DNA of 47,050 nt. Source: Prevotella sp. (GTDB lineage Bacteria > Bacteroidota > Bacteroidia > Bacteroidales > Bacteroidaceae). Shown here in pieces: positions 40,791-47,050 of this stretch. The notes under the pieces are model-generated. The model did not search any database. It saw only the letters and a program-made list of their open reading frames with translations, and was not told the DNA's origin. Both the position numbers and the translations under genes were made by a program. The stretch covers positions 1 to 47,050 of the forward strand of contig JAFRMM010000088.1 of assembly GCA_017430675.1 (NCBI GenBank). The letters run 5' to 3'. The stretch's first letter is position 1. Every line of letters starts with the position of its first letter.

Positions 40791-41412
40791 ACTTGCGGCC
40801 TTTCCAGTGGAGGAGTTTCTGACGGGGCCCGCTCTTGTACCAGGTGGTGACGGTGATGTCCTTGCCAGTGCGGGGCAGGGCATAGGATATCCAGTCGCCG
40901 TCATCATTGCTGAAGCGCCGTTCGAAGCCCAGATCATCCTCGCACCAGGTCATCGTCTTCGTGGCATTGTCGTAACGGTAGAAGAGGGTGCCGTCGTACT
41001 GACCGGGCGAGTAATGCCCGTCCTTGAAGCACGACACGTTGTAGGCAAAGAGTTTATGCCTGCCGTCGCTCTCGTTCCAGTAGCACGCTTCCCAGCGCAG
41101 CAGCCAGCCGCCATCCTGACGGCACTCATAGCACACGTAACCGTTGCGCTCATCGGCGGTGAGCGTCTCGGAGAACTCCTCATCGCTCTCCATCGGGAGA
41201 CCCTTGAGGTGGCGCTGCCAGGCTGAACTGAAGGCATTGAGCGACTCGTTGTACTCGCCTTCCTCGTCATCTTCATTGTTGGTGGTGATGAAGGCAGAGA
41301 CAAAGTCGCTGATGGTGGGCTTCGCGCCCTTGTAACTCACCCGGATGGCTTCCTGGGCCGACAACGCCAGCGTACAGCAGACGAGGAGGAGGGATAATAG
41401 GATTCTTTTCAT
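40780..41412 (-). CDS. Secreted protein of unknown function
   Basis: A 210-residue protein with a signal peptide (MKRILLSLLLVCCTLALSAQ). The mature part is acidic in its first third (NNEDDEEGEYNES) and rich in Trp, Tyr and Asp in the rest (WEACYWNESDGRHKLFAY; GDWISYALPRTGKDITV), suggesting a beta-rich fold. I recognise no family. It is alone in its transcription unit, convergent with the second ECF operon (11-base overlap of 3' ends) and divergent from the DUF4294 gene. Confidence 0.8.
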   Translation of the reverse strand: MKRILLSLLLVCCTLALSAQEAIRVSYKGAKPTISDFVSAFITTNNEDDEEGEYNESLNAFSSAWQRHLKGLPMESDEEFSETLTADERNGYVCYECRQDGGWLLRWEACYWNESDGRHKLFAYNVSCFKDGHYSPGQYDGTLFYRYDNATKTMTWCEDDLGFERRFSNDDGDWISYALPRTGKDITVTTWYKSGPRQKLLHWKGRKFSY

Positions 41413-41442
41413 ACGTCGTTGGGATGTTTAATGGTTTCGACT

Positions 41443-41451
41443 GCAAAGATA
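41443..41451 (-). promoter_or_regulatory. -7 box for the secreted unknown protein
   Basis: On the minus strand TATCTTTGC matches TAnnTTTGC, 30 bases before the ATG at 41412. Confidence 0.65.
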
Positions 41452-41505
41452 ATTTAATTCTCCGTAAATTACAAGGATTTTTTTGGATTTTTCGGAGATA
41501 TGGCG

Positions 41506-41514
41506 TACTTTTGC
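41506..41514 (+). promoter_or_regulatory. -7 box for the DUF4294 gene
   Basis: TACTTTTGC matches TAnnTTTGC and ends seven bases before the ATG at 41522, which predicts an almost leaderless transcript. Confidence 0.65.
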
Positions 41515-41521
41515 AGCCGAT

Positions 41522-42154
41522 ATGCGGAAAGTGCTGATCTTCATACTGGGGACGCTGCTGTGCCTGGATGCCATGGCACAGGAGGAGCGGATGACCGCCG
41601 AGCAGGTGCTCGCGGAGATGGACTCGCCCACCTTCGTGCCCACCGTGAAGGTGGGGAAGGTGCTCCATGAGGGCGACAGCATCCAGTATATGGAGATGAA
41701 CAACGTGTATGTCTATCCCACCCTCACCTTCAAGAACAAGAAACAGGCGCAGTCGTACATGCGACTGGTGACCAACGTGAAGAAGGTGCTGCCCATCGCC
41801 AAGGAGGCGCGACAGATGCTCATAGAGACCACCGAATTTCTGGACATGCTGCCTGACGACAAGGCCAAACAGGAGCATATCAAGCGCGTGGAAGATGACA
41901 TCTTCCGCACCTACAAGCCGAAGATGAAGAAATTGACGTACTCGCAGGGCAAACTGCTCATCAAACTCATCGACCGCGAGTGCCACTCATCATCCTACGA
42001 CATGATCAAGGCCTTCATGGGACCCATCCGCGCAGGATTCTGGCAGGTGTTTGCCTGGGGATTCGGCGCCTCACTGAAAAAGGAGTACGACCCGCAGGGC
42101 GTGGATAGACTCACCGAGAGAGTCGTACTCATGGTCGAGGCAGGACAGATCTAA
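41522..42154 (+). CDS. DUF4294 domain-containing exported protein
   Basis: A 210-residue protein with a signal peptide (MRKVLIFILGTLLCLDAMAQ). The Bacteroidetes-specific DUF4294 domain spans about 45-185: VGKVLHEGDSIQYMEMNNVY, then a helical part with KMKKLTYSQGKLLIKLIDRE and QVFAWGFGASLKKEYDP. The function is unknown. ATG 41522 starts the signal peptide; the upstream in-frame extension crosses the promoter. Single-gene unit closed by a strong terminator. Confidence 0.86.
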   Translation: MRKVLIFILGTLLCLDAMAQEERMTAEQVLAEMDSPTFVPTVKVGKVLHEGDSIQYMEMNNVYVYPTLTFKNKKQAQSYMRLVTNVKKVLPIAKEARQMLIETTEFLDMLPDDKAKQEHIKRVEDDIFRTYKPKMKKLTYSQGKLLIKLIDRECHSSSYDMIKAFMGPIRAGFWQVFAWGFGASLKKEYDPQGVDRLTERVVLMVEAGQI

Positions 42155-42156
42155 TG

Positions 42157-42184
42157 AATCCCCGCGATTGCGGGGATTTTTTTA
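42157..42184 (+). terminator. Rho-independent terminator after the DUF4294 gene
   Basis: ATCCCCGC (42158-42165) pairs perfectly with GCGGGGAT (42170-42177) around GATT and is followed by a run of T. It ends at the stop codon of the convergent M28 gene. Confidence 0.9.
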
Positions 42185-43198
42185 TTCTGAATACAGGACT
42201 TGGACAAGTGTCTGGCCGACAGCCTGGAGGGTCGTAAGGTCGATATGCGACATGTCGTCGTGGACGGTATGCCACGTGGGACCGAAACTGCTCTGCTCGC
42301 AGTCGGGATAATAGGGGATGATGTCGATACACGGGATCTTCGCCACCGTGTTCACGGGGATATGGTCGTCGGTGATGCCTCCGCCCTCCTGCATGGGGAA
42401 AGTGCTGCCGAAGCCCACCACCTGTGCCGCGCGCCATACCTTATCGACAATGTCGCGGGCATAGTAGAGCGACATCTGCTCCTGACAGAACTGCGCACCC
42501 TGACCGCCTACCATATCCAGCAGGATGCCGAAGCGATAGCGCCTGGCCATCTCACGGGAGATGTTGGCGGCCCAGTACTGGGAACCGAGGGCCCAGGTAT
42601 TACCCTCGTCGGCGGCATCGCTCCACTGTGGGATGCCCCAGTCCTCTGCATCGAAACAGACGAAGTCGAGGCCAAGGTGAGGGGTTAGGGGTGAGGGGTG
42701 AGGGGTTAGAGATGTGTCAGAGGAGGAAATAATTCGGGCGAGTTCGAGCATGACGGCCACGCCACTGGCACCGTCGTTGGCAGCCAGCACAGGCTTCCTG
42801 TGGTTGGCGGCATCGGGGTCGTTGTCGGCCCAGGGACGGCTGTCCCAGTGGGCACAGAGCAGGATACGGTCGTCAGCATCCGGCAGATAACTGGCGATGA
42901 TGTTAGTGCTCTTCAACATGGTGCCGTCGTAGCCCTTCAGCATGGCATGCTGCTCGGTAACCGTCAGGCCATACTCCGAGAACTTCGTGACGATCCAACG
43001 GGCACACTGCTCATGGGCGGTGCTGTTCATCACACGGGGACCGAAGTCGCACTGTGCCTGACAGAAAGCGTAGGCACTGTCGGCACTGAACACGGGACCC
43101 ACGGGCTGCAACTGCACCTCCTGTGTCACCGCCGTCTGCTTGCGGAAGCCACAGGAGGTGAAAGACAAAAGGGCTATGAGATAAATGACATTTTTCAT
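42182..43198 (-). CDS. M28-family metallopeptidase (glutaminyl cyclase-like lipoprotein)
   Basis: A 338-residue lipoprotein (lipobox in LLSFTSCG, Cys near residue 16). The M28 zinc-site motifs are CAHWDSRP (about 115-122), AANDGASGVAV (about 139-149), FDAEDWG (about 181-187) and LDMVGGQG. The overall pattern matches Bacteroidetes M28 proteins related to glutaminyl-peptide cyclotransferases; peptidase or cyclase activity cannot be told apart. A repeat-encoded insert (TPHPSPLTPH) interrupts the chain just before GLDFVCFDAED. It is coupled by 4 bases to the C26-M19 gene upstream. Confidence 0.85.
   Translation of the reverse strand: MKNVIYLIALLSFTSCGFRKQTAVTQEVQLQPVGPVFSADSAYAFCQAQCDFGPRVMNSTAHEQCARWIVTKFSEYGLTVTEQHAMLKGYDGTMLKSTNIIASYLPDADDRILLCAHWDSRPWADNDPDAANHRKPVLAANDGASGVAVMLELARIISSSDTSLTPHPSPLTPHLGLDFVCFDAEDWGIPQWSDAADEGNTWALGSQYWAANISREMARRYRFGILLDMVGGQGAQFCQEQMSLYYARDIVDKVWRAAQVVGFGSTFPMQEGGGITDDHIPVNTVAKIPCIDIIPYYPDCEQSSFGPTWHTVHDDMSHIDLTTLQAVGQTLVQVLYSE
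42681..42709 (+). repeat. 7-bp repeat with G-quadruplex pattern in the M28 gene
   Basis: On the plus strand four GGGG runs (42681, 42688, 42695 and 42702) are separated by TTA, TGA and TGA. This is a classic four-tract G-quadruplex pattern on the template strand. On the coding strand the unit is TCACCCC and encodes the Thr/Pro/His/Ser/Leu insert. Confidence 0.8.
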
Positions 43199-44970
43199 CG
43201 TTTTCCATTTTGAACATTTGACATGACGCGCAGGAAGTTGCCGCCCCAGATCTTCTGGATGTCCTGCTCGTTATAGCGGCGGGCGAGGAGTTGGCGCGTG
43301 AAGTTCAGGAGTTCCGAGGAGTCGGCAAGGCCGCGCACACCACCGTCACCGTCAAAGTCGGTGCCGAGACCCACATGGTCGATACCCATGATGTCGATGG
43401 CGTGGTCGAGATGAGCCATCACATCGAGGATGGTGGTCTCTCCCTGCGTGCGCAGGAAACCGTGATAGATCGTGGTCTGCGCCACACCGCCCTTGGCTGC
43501 AAGGGCCCGCATCTGATCGTCCGTCAGGTTACGGGGATGGTCGCAGAGGGCACGTGCCGAGGAGTGGCTGCACACGATGGGCTGGCTGCTGATGTCGAGG
43601 GCATCGTAGAAACTCTTTTCCCCCGCATGGCTCATATCCACGAGGATGCCTAAGCGGTTCATCTCACGGATGACCTGTTCACCGAAGGCACTCACACCGC
43701 CGTGGGTGTGCTCGCTCCGCGACGCGGAGTCGCAGATATCATTGTCGCCATTGTGGCAGAGCGTCATATACACGATGCCACGGTCCGCAAAGTGCTGCAG
43801 GTTCTCCAGACGGCCGTCGAGGGCGATGCCGTTCTCGATGCCGAGCATGATGCTCTTCAGGCCCCGGTGCTTGTTCATCCACAGGTCGTCGGGCGTACGG
43901 GCGATACGGATATGGTCGTGGTTCTGTGCCACAATCTCCTCTATCTTGTCGAAGATGGCGTCGGCGTAGGCTGTGGGATGCTCCGTGGGCTGCGGCAGGT
44001 AGGCCACCATGATCGTAGCATCCTGACGGCCCTCCGCCATCTTATGGAGATCGACGAGAATCTTCGGGTCACGATGGTCGAAGCGGATGCCCTCGGGGAA
44101 GAGCATCGGCGTGTCGCAATGGGTGTCGAGTGTCAGCACACGGTCGTGGGTGCGACAGGCCTGACGATAGACAGAAGCCTCGGATATGAGCCACTGGAAG
44201 ATAGGCAGTCCGTCGCCCAGACATTCAGGATGCCACTGTACGCCGAGGATGGGTTTGTACTCGGTGCTCTCCATGGCCTCGATGATGCCATCGGGAGAGG
44301 TGGCGATGGTACGGAACTTCTCGCCAGGGTCATCGACCGCCTGGTGGTGGAAGGAGTTGACGGAGAGGGTTGTTAGGGGTGAGGGGTGAGGGGTGAGAGG
44401 TGAGAAAAATGATTTGTAGGCGGAGAAGAGGATGGAATTTTCCTCAATTATCACAGAATGTGTAGTTTCTTCACGGGGCGCCTCCTGCGAATGTTGGATA
44501 TCTCTAACCTCTTTTTTCTCACCCCTCACCTCTGAAATATCCTGCGCCACATGTCCACCGAGGGCCATGGCGAGGGTCTGGATGCCGCGGCAGATGCCGA
44601 GGATGGGGATCTGACGGTTATAGGCCAGACGCGTGATGAGCAGTTCGGGGAGGTCGCGCTCGGCATTGATGGTGCCCAGCAGGGGCGAGGGCTCCTCTCC
44701 AGCCCAGTGGGGGTCGTAGTCGCCACCACCGCTGAGGATCAGGCCATCGATATGGGAGAGGGTATTCAGGATAACATCCTTATCGCCGATGGGGGGAATG
44801 ATGAGGGGCACACCGCCAGCAGCCACCACGGACTTGTAGTAGCCCTCTGCCAGTTTACACGTCAGTTCTCCGTAATTGCCTGTGATGCCGATGACGGGTT
44901 TCTCGTCGCCCTCGGGATAGCGGGCATAGATCTCCCTGAGACACCCCTCTAAATCAAATGCTTCAGCCAT
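43195..44970 (-). CDS. Fused peptidase C26 (gamma-glutamyl hydrolase-like) and M19 dipeptidase
   Basis: A 591-residue two-domain enzyme. Residues about 25-265 are a class I glutamine amidotransferase-like C26 domain with nucleophile Cys127 in ILGICRGIQ and His247 in GVQWHPE. Residues about 275-590 are an M19 renal-dipeptidase-like domain with DTHCDTP (His284, Asp286), LVDMSHAG, VCSHSSARAL and GLGTDFDGDGG. The pair could remove gamma-glutamyl groups and then cleave the dipeptide. Inside the C26 domain an insert of about 50 residues (about 147-200) is partly encoded by 7-bp repeats. No signal peptide, so cytoplasmic. Operon: lrp, this gene, M28. Confidence 0.88.
   Translation of the reverse strand: MAEAFDLEGCLREIYARYPEGDEKPVIGITGNYGELTCKLAEGYYKSVVAAGGVPLIIPPIGDKDVILNTLSHIDGLILSGGGDYDPHWAGEEPSPLLGTINAERDLPELLITRLAYNRQIPILGICRGIQTLAMALGGHVAQDISEVRGEKKEVRDIQHSQEAPREETTHSVIIEENSILFSAYKSFFSPLTPHPSPLTTLSVNSFHHQAVDDPGEKFRTIATSPDGIIEAMESTEYKPILGVQWHPECLGDGLPIFQWLISEASVYRQACRTHDRVLTLDTHCDTPMLFPEGIRFDHRDPKILVDLHKMAEGRQDATIMVAYLPQPTEHPTAYADAIFDKIEEIVAQNHDHIRIARTPDDLWMNKHRGLKSIMLGIENGIALDGRLENLQHFADRGIVYMTLCHNGDNDICDSASRSEHTHGGVSAFGEQVIREMNRLGILVDMSHAGEKSFYDALDISSQPIVCSHSSARALCDHPRNLTDDQMRALAAKGGVAQTTIYHGFLRTQGETTILDVMAHLDHAIDIMGIDHVGLGTDFDGDGGVRGLADSSELLNFTRQLLARRYNEQDIQKIWGGNFLRVMSNVQNGKR
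44367..44409 (+). repeat. 7-bp G-rich repeat in the C26-M19 gene, left part
   Basis: GGGG runs at 44376, 44383 and 44390 are separated by TGA, with GGG at 44367 as a possible fourth tract. The end GGTGAGAAAA is inversely repeated at 44512-44532. The coding strand yields the SPLTPHPSPLTTL segment of the insert. Confidence 0.78.
44512..44532 (+). repeat. 7-bp repeat in the C26-M19 gene, inverted part
   Basis: TTTTTTCTCACCCCTCACCT is an imperfect inverted copy of the tract at 44390-44409. The two bracket about 100 bases that encode most of the extra segment in the C26 domain. Confidence 0.7.
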
Positions 44971-44972
44971 AA

Positions 44973-45001
44973 ACCTCTCACTTCTAACCTCTCACCTCTA
45001 A
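44973..45001. repeat. 7-bp repeats between lrp and the C26-M19 gene
   Basis: Four consecutive 7-mers from 44974: CCTCTCA, CTTCTAA, CCTCTCA, CCTCTAA. They fill the 27-base intergenic gap and include the TAG stop of the lrp gene. They belong to the same family as the tracts at 42681 and 44367. Confidence 0.78.
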
Positions 45002-45462
45002 TCCTCCACCGTTATGGGGATTTCGCGCTTCAGACTCTGCTCCAGTGAGATGAGCGTCTCTGTAGCCATCACACCGGGGATGCCCTGCAACTTGCCATTG
45101 AGCAACTCCATCAGTTGTTCGTTATCGCGGGCGTAGAGTTTCACGAGCATCGTATAGGGACCCGTCGTGAAGTGGCACTCCACCACCTCGGGGATGTGCT
45201 TCAGCATCTCCACCACATCCTTATACATCGAACCCTTCTCCAATGTAATACCTACGTATGTACAGGTGGAGTAGCCCAGGCTCTTGGGATTGACGTCGAA
45301 GCCGCTGCCCTCGATAACGTTGGCATCGATGAGGTGCTGCACACGCTGGTGGATGGCTGCGCGCGACACATTACACTCGGCAGCCACATCCTTGAAAGGG
45401 ATACGGGCATTCTTAGACAAAATGCTCAGAATCTTCCTGTCCAAAAGATCAATTTTTTCCAT
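44998..45462 (-). CDS. Lrp/AsnC-family transcriptional regulator
   Basis: A 154-residue regulator. The N-terminal winged helix-turn-helix (5-60: IDLLDRKILSILSKNARIPFKDVAAECNVSR and the following recognition helix) is joined to a C-terminal RAM ligand-binding domain (about 68-150: YVGITLEKGSMYKDVV, HFTTGPYTMLVKLYARD). Members sense amino acids and form oligomers. Its position directly upstream of two peptidase genes suggests that it controls peptide or gamma-glutamyl compound use, including its own operon. Confidence 0.92.
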   Translation of the reverse strand: MEKIDLLDRKILSILSKNARIPFKDVAAECNVSRAAIHQRVQHLIDANVIEGSGFDVNPKSLGYSTCTYVGITLEKGSMYKDVVEMLKHIPEVVECHFTTGPYTMLVKLYARDNEQLMELLNGKLQGIPGVMATETLISLEQSLKREIPITVED

Positions 45463-45490
45463 TTCTTCACGATTAAGTTACATTTTGTCA

Positions 45491-45499
45491 GCAAAAGTA
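45491..45499 (-). promoter_or_regulatory. -7 box for the lrp operon
   Basis: On the minus strand TACTTTTGC matches TAnnTTTGC, 28 bases before the lrp ATG at 45462. Confidence 0.65.
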
Positions 45500-45532
45500 A
45501 GCATTATAATTGAACAATGCAACTTTTTCGGG

Positions 45533-45570
45533 AAAAAATTAAAAAAAGTGTGCCACTTTCGTGACACACT
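45533..45570 (-). terminator. Rho-independent terminator of the FKBP operon
   Basis: On the minus strand AGTGTGTCAC pairs with GTGGCACACT around GAAA (one mismatch), followed by T-rich sequence (TTTTTTAATTTTTT). It begins 6 bases after the stop of the second FKBP gene. Confidence 0.85.
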
Positions 45571-45576
45571 AACCTG

Positions 45577-46431
45577 TTATTTCACTATTCCTACCAGTTC
45601 GATGTCGAATATCAGGGTACTAAATGGCTTAATGTCATTGCCAGCCCCCCGTTCGCCATACGCCAGGTCGTAGGGGATGTAGAGTTGCCACTTCGAGCCT
45701 ACGGGCATCATCGTGAGGGCTTCCGTCCAACCGCGGATCACCTGTGCGGGTGTGAACTCCGCGGGCTTGTCGCCATGCTTGGCGGAGGCGTCGAACACCG
45801 TACCGTCGATAAGACGGCCCTCGTAGTTCACCTGCACCTTATCATTAGCCTGGGGCACCTCGCCCTCACCCTTCACGAGCACCTTGTACTGCAGACCGCT
45901 GGGCAGGGTGATCACACCCTCCTTCTTGGCATTCTCCTCAAGGAACTTCCTACCTGCCTCGCGGACGGGACCATAGAGGGCCTCTTCCCTGGCGGCCTTG
46001 GCCACCTGCTGCTTGGCGTTGAAGTACTCAGTGGCTGCGGCAGTGGTGAACAGGGCGGTGTCGCCCATCAGGGCATCCTCGAAACCCTTGTAGAGCCTCT
46101 CAGGCACGATGGAATCGGAGGCATACTCGTAATCCTTCACCAACATGGGCATCATCTGTGACGTCAACTGCTTGGCGATGTTCATACCCATCACGTAGGC
46201 GGCTTTCCTGGGATCGCTCTCACTCTGGAGCATCTCCTTGAAACCTACCATGAAGTCGGCCATATAGGCAGTATCGACCTTCTGCTGGAGCAGATAGGGC
46301 ACCAGACCATTGGTCATCATCATACCTGCGGCATAACTCACGGAGTCGGAACTGTTACGGAGTTGTGCCTCGGCAGGGGAAAAAGAAGCACCCGCCACGA
46401 GAGCGAGTGCTACAATGATGGTCTTCTTCAT
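45577..46431 (-). CDS. FKBP-type peptidyl-prolyl isomerase (exported, Mip-like)
   Basis: A 284-residue exported protein. It has a signal peptide (MKKTIIVALALVAGASFSPAEA), an N-terminal helical dimerisation part of the FKBP_N type (about 25-165) and a C-terminal FKBP domain (about 185-284: VNYEGRLIDGTVFDAS, VIRGWTEALTMMPVGSKWQLYIP, AYGERGAG). It catalyses prolyl isomerisation and chaperones proteins in the periplasm. Its start overlaps the stop of the upstream paralogue by one base. Confidence 0.92.
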   Translation of the reverse strand: MKKTIIVALALVAGASFSPAEAQLRNSSDSVSYAAGMMMTNGLVPYLLQQKVDTAYMADFMVGFKEMLQSESDPRKAAYVMGMNIAKQLTSQMMPMLVKDYEYASDSIVPERLYKGFEDALMGDTALFTTAAATEYFNAKQQVAKAAREEALYGPVREAGRKFLEENAKKEGVITLPSGLQYKVLVKGEGEVPQANDKVQVNYEGRLIDGTVFDASAKHGDKPAEFTPAQVIRGWTEALTMMPVGSKWQLYIPYDLAYGERGAGNDIKPFSTLIFDIELVGIVK

Positions 46432-47050
46432 TACTTTCTCTTAGCGTTAGCCTCCAGCAACTCGATCTTGAAGATCAGGGTTGAGAAAGGATCGATCTTG
46501 TTCTGTGCACGCTCGCCGTAACCCTGCTCCTGAGGGATATAGACCTCCCAGATGGAACCCTCGGGCATGTGGCAGAGAGCCTCTGTCCAACCCTTGATTA
46601 CCTGATTAGCACGGAACATGGCGGGTTCACCGCGCTTGTAGGAACTGTCGAAGATGGTATCGTTCACCAGACGACCCTCATAGTTCACCTTCACCAGTGA
46701 GGTGTCGGAGGGAATGGCACCCGTACCTTCCTTGATGACCTTGTACTGTACGCCACTGGGCAGGGTCTTCACACCTTCCTTCTTGGCATTCTCAGCGAGG
46801 AACTTCTCACCTGCCTCCTTGTTGGCACCGTAGGTATTCTCCAGTTCGCGGGCCTTGATCTCCTGCATCTTGAGCGTAGCGGTCTGCTGGGCCTCTTCCA
46901 TGGTCATCATACCCTTCTTGCCTGTCACGGCACCGATGAATCCGGCCATGAAGTTCTTCAGGGAGATGGTCTTCGTGGAATCCTCACCAAACAGTTCGTG
47001 GTTGATACCCTTCATCATGCGGTTGGAGATCTGCTGACCAATCTGGATAC
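46431..47050 (-). CDS. FKBP-type peptidyl-prolyl isomerase, cut at its 5' end by the window edge
   Basis: The frame stays open to the right edge, reading IQIGQQISNRMMKGINHE before the first visible Met at 47018, so the true start lies outside. About 206 residues are seen: the end of the FKBP_N helical part and the FKBP domain (VNYEGRLVNDTIFDSSY, VIKGWTEALCHMPEGSIWEVYIP, GYGERAQNK). It is a paralogue of the following gene with high similarity in the FKBP domain, so a tandem duplication in one operon is likely. Confidence 0.9.
   Translation of the reverse strand, partial: IQIGQQISNRMMKGINHELFGEDSTKTISLKNFMAGFIGAVTGKKGMMTMEEAQQTATLKMQEIKARELENTYGANKEAGEKFLAENAKKEGVKTLPSGVQYKVIKEGTGAIPSDTSLVKVNYEGRLVNDTIFDSSYKRGEPAMFRANQVIKGWTEALCHMPEGSIWEVYIPQEQGYGERAQNKIDPFSTLIFKIELLEANAKRK

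Noticed and set aside
1..47050. tRNA, rRNA, transposase or integrase genes
   Set aside because: Reading both strands I saw no cloverleaf, rRNA segment or recombinase frame that could be supported.

Overview
The window looks like a chromosomal segment of a Bacteroidales bacterium, most likely a Prevotella-type organism. Four things point that way: promoters of the Bacteroidetes form (TAnnTTTG at -7, little Shine-Dalgarno signal), several Bacteroidetes-typical families (DUF4290, DUF4292, DUF4294, fused C26-M19 peptidase), the block dut / TPR / DUF4292 / EnvC-like, and a fairly GC-rich coding background with AT-rich intergenic DNA. This taxonomic call is inference from content; no marker gene such as rRNA is present.

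Layout. 230-6897 (+) is a housekeeping operon: tsaB, DUF4290, murA, rimM, dxr, rseP and an AEC transporter. A comEC-type gene faces it. 8476-9557 (+) is an ECF sigma factor operon closed by a clear terminator. 9600-10265 is non-coding and holds a long structured repeat element (copy A). Next come a lower-GC DUF4143 ATPase and a three-gene unit (DUF1593 secreted protein, TerC, M20 peptidase). 15105-19803 (-) is dut, TPR protein, DUF4292 lipoprotein and a degenerate M23/EnvC-like protein; dgt is divergent from dut. YitT and miaB are divergent. miaB leads into an MsbA-like ABC exporter and two LTA-synthase-like phosphotransferases (to 29254). 29234-34675 (-) is a six-gene envelope glycan operon (deacetylase, GT2, GT87, GT2, lipid A-type acyltransferase, GT11 fucosyltransferase), divergent from gtrA and a GT4. 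An outer-membrane barrel protein with a helix-hairpin-helix domain is coupled to an ORF6N gene. A second copy of the repeat element (copy B) lies at 38904-39321, followed by a second ECF sigma operon. The right end carries a secreted unknown, DUF4294, an Lrp regulator coupled to two peptidases, and two FKBP isomerases, one cut by the window edge.

The most interesting signal is non-coding. Two diverged copies of a roughly 415-bp element (9681-10095 and 38904-39321) share the same parts in the same order with nearly the same spacing: a CCTTTCAGCCGA-type hairpin, a GAATTC-centred dyad, an 11-bp stem with a compensatory base-pair change, a 21-bp-period tandem array, an identical 21-nt box, and a second CCTTTCAGCCGA-type hairpin. 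Each copy lies just upstream of an accessory, AT-richer gene and beside an ECF sigma operon. In addition, several short repeat families (9-bp ATCCTAGGG units, 7-bp TCACCCC units, and palindromes) have been inserted in frame into variable loops of conserved proteins, reminiscent of the palindromic elements found inside ORFs of Rickettsia.
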